Source: DASRBN01 sp035294305 (GTDB lineage Bacteria; Chloroflexota; Ktedonobacteria; Ktedonobacterales; Ktedonobacteraceae). From it: DNA of 64,000 bases. The notes beneath the pieces were generated by a model, which made no database searches, had not been told where the DNA came from, and saw nothing but the letters and a program-made list of their open reading frames with translations. Positions 63,232 to 64,000 of the stretch are shown one piece after another. A program made the translations under genes and the position numbers. Numbering within the stretch: the stretch's first letter is position 1; every line of letters starts with the position of its first letter. The DNA lies in assembly GCA_035294305.1 (NCBI GenBank), contig DATGLD010000036.1, positions 1-64,000 of the forward strand, given 5' to 3'.

Positions 63232-63404
63232 TATACTGGTCCCAGATTGCCAATCTGGCTCGCTCCAGCTATTATTATCAGCCAGTAGGAGTGGATGAGG
63301 AGGATCTGCCCTTGATGAGATTACTGGACGAGCAATACACGCGGACGCCGTTTTATGGCACCCGCAAAATGACCGCCTGGTTGCATACCCAAGGGTATGA
63401 ATGA
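63232..63404 (+). pseudogene. IS3-family transposase OrfB fragment
   Basis: The frame reads QIANLARSSYYYQPVG, then EEDLPLMRLLDEQYTRTPFYG and TRKMTAWLHTQGYE before a TGA. This is the start of IS3-type OrfB (the HTH_21 region), where the family continues into a second helix and the DDE core. The upstream start and all of the catalytic core are missing, so it is an IS remnant. Confidence 0.75.
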
Positions 63405-63449
63405 GGCAGCGCCGGGACAAAGAGAAGAACGGCACCTCTCTGATATAGC

Positions 63450-63483
63450 TGAGTTTTATCTTAAATTGAGTTTTATCTTAAAT
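63450..63483. repeat. 17-bp tandem duplication
   Basis: TGAGTTTTATCTTAAAT occurs twice in direct succession (63450-63466 and 63467-63483). It marks the 3' boundary of the pseudogene on the minus strand. Confidence 0.7.
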
Positions 63484-63876
63484 AGGGCTCTTTTCTGTCC
63501 TGACCGATGGGACCACCATTGGAGGTTTTGTTTCTTGCTGCAACCTCTATCCACGTTTTCTGCAAGGACTCATCTAGCTTCAACGAGCGACTAATGGCTT
63601 CGATCTGCTTCACACGGGCTTCGGGTTGATTACCACCCAGCAACATGGCTCCGGCGGTTTATAACCCTAGGGCAATAACACTCGTCGCACTGCGCTTTCA
63701 ACTTCCCGCAGGAGGTGAGCCACTAGATGAGTTGTGCTTTCAAGTCCCTGCGGCTTCATCATTAGATAGCAGGCTTCTCGGTAGAACGTAGCTGGCCCCG
63801 GCCCCAGTAGCCGGAGTTTCGTATATAGCTGCTTTTGTCTTGGTGTTTGAAAACGAAAAAGTTCTTTAGGTGATTG
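63473..63876 (-). pseudogene. frameshifted pseudogene, uncharacterised family
   Basis: The minus strand carries a coding text in two frames. The first (to TAG at 63667) reads LYTKLRLLGPGPATFYREAC then ESTTHLVAHLLREVESAVRR. The second (ATG 63646 to TAA 63473) reads GNQPEARVKQIEAISRSL and LQKTWIEVAARN. I recall intact large proteins with a HLVAHLLREIES segment in such genomes; their role is not known to me. The frame change, the lack of a start upstream of a TAG and the missing 3' part show that it is dead. Confidence 0.5.
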
Positions 63877-63881
63877 TTCCT

Positions 63882-64000
63882 ATGAATAGTATTCCATCCC
63901 ACATTCCTTCTACCGCATCTTCTTTTGAACGCCGCTCTACCTCAAGCGATCATACCGAGCAAACAATCTATGACTTCGTCAACCCAGGAAAGGTGCGCAT
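63882..64000 (+). CDS. partial reading frame at window end
   Basis: A frame opens at ATG 63882 and stays open to the edge (39 codons): MNSIPSHIPSTASSFERRST, then a polar segment (DHTEQTIYDFVN). It is too short to identify. It is divergent from the pseudogene 63473-63876. AGG lies 11 nt upstream of the ATG. Confidence 0.35.
   Translation, partial: MNSIPSHIPSTASSFERRSTSSDHTEQTIYDFVNPGKVR

Noticed and set aside
1..64000. CRISPR arrays.
   Set aside because: No regularly spaced direct repeats with unique spacers were seen and no cas genes are present.

Overview
The window looks like a chromosomal segment of a Ktedonobacteria-type Chloroflexota bacterium. This is inferred from a C5 heme cluster with hemQ, a squalene-hopene cyclase/HpnH/HpnG/HpnA hopanoid cluster, many Asp-box and Ig-like secreted proteins, IS debris and small dispersed palindromes. 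No 16S or other phylogenetic marker is present, so the placement is an inference.

Layout. 1-1015: a DDE transposase cut by the window edge and split between two frames. 1207-3270: a phage baseplate-like protein with an Asp-box N-terminus. 3281-7742: three leftward membrane/envelope genes. 7967-14278: hemA-hemC-hemD-hemQ-hemL-hemB, overlapping or tightly packed, behind a strong promoter; together they cover glutamyl-tRNA to uroporphyrinogen III plus the terminal coproheme decarboxylase. 14272-23371: mostly leftward single genes (DUF1801-like, a 7-repeat secreted propeller, a phosphoesterase, TPR, Nudix, HdeD-like, ATP-grasp, Asp-box protein) and one rightward NarL-type regulator. 23597-29848: a 2083-residue tandemly duplicated FtsX/MacB-type permease. 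29963-35102: stress membrane protein, PAP2 phosphatase, two head-to-head SRPBCC proteins, and an MFS exporter divergent from a LysR regulator.

35169-37760 is a decayed bacterial RNA-repair operon. Hen1 is interrupted by an in-frame TAG, and Pnkp has lost its phosphatase and the front of its ligase and carries Lys-to-Arg in the P-loop. It is divergent from an Eco57I-type DNA methyltransferase (37942-40512). 41355-44601 holds an amidase/methyltransferase/Rieske operon. 44924-51974 is the hopanoid block: polyprenyl synthase, squalene synthase, HpnG, HpnA, HpnH and squalene-hopene cyclase, which together can take isoprenyl diphosphates to C30 hopenes and on to adenosyl/ribosyl hopanes. 52054-59566 is a run of small metabolic and stress genes (sirtuin, DUF1684, OsmC, receiver, hydrolase, an HD plus Nmad3-like pair, VOC, zinc ribbon). 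59769-62694 is a beta-phosphoglucomutase/GH65 phosphorylase pair for disaccharide phosphorolysis.

62699-64000 is a mobile-DNA wreckage zone: a strong terminator, a 127-bp MITE with 17-bp inverted termini and a 7-bp target duplication, tRNA-Glu(CTC), a degenerate IS3 transposase and a frameshifted pseudogene. The main points for a second look are the decaying Pnkp/Hen1 system, the MITE, and a dispersed GCTGTCCCTACAGG palindrome family that has also entered two coding sequences in frame, once exactly at the seam of the duplicated permease.
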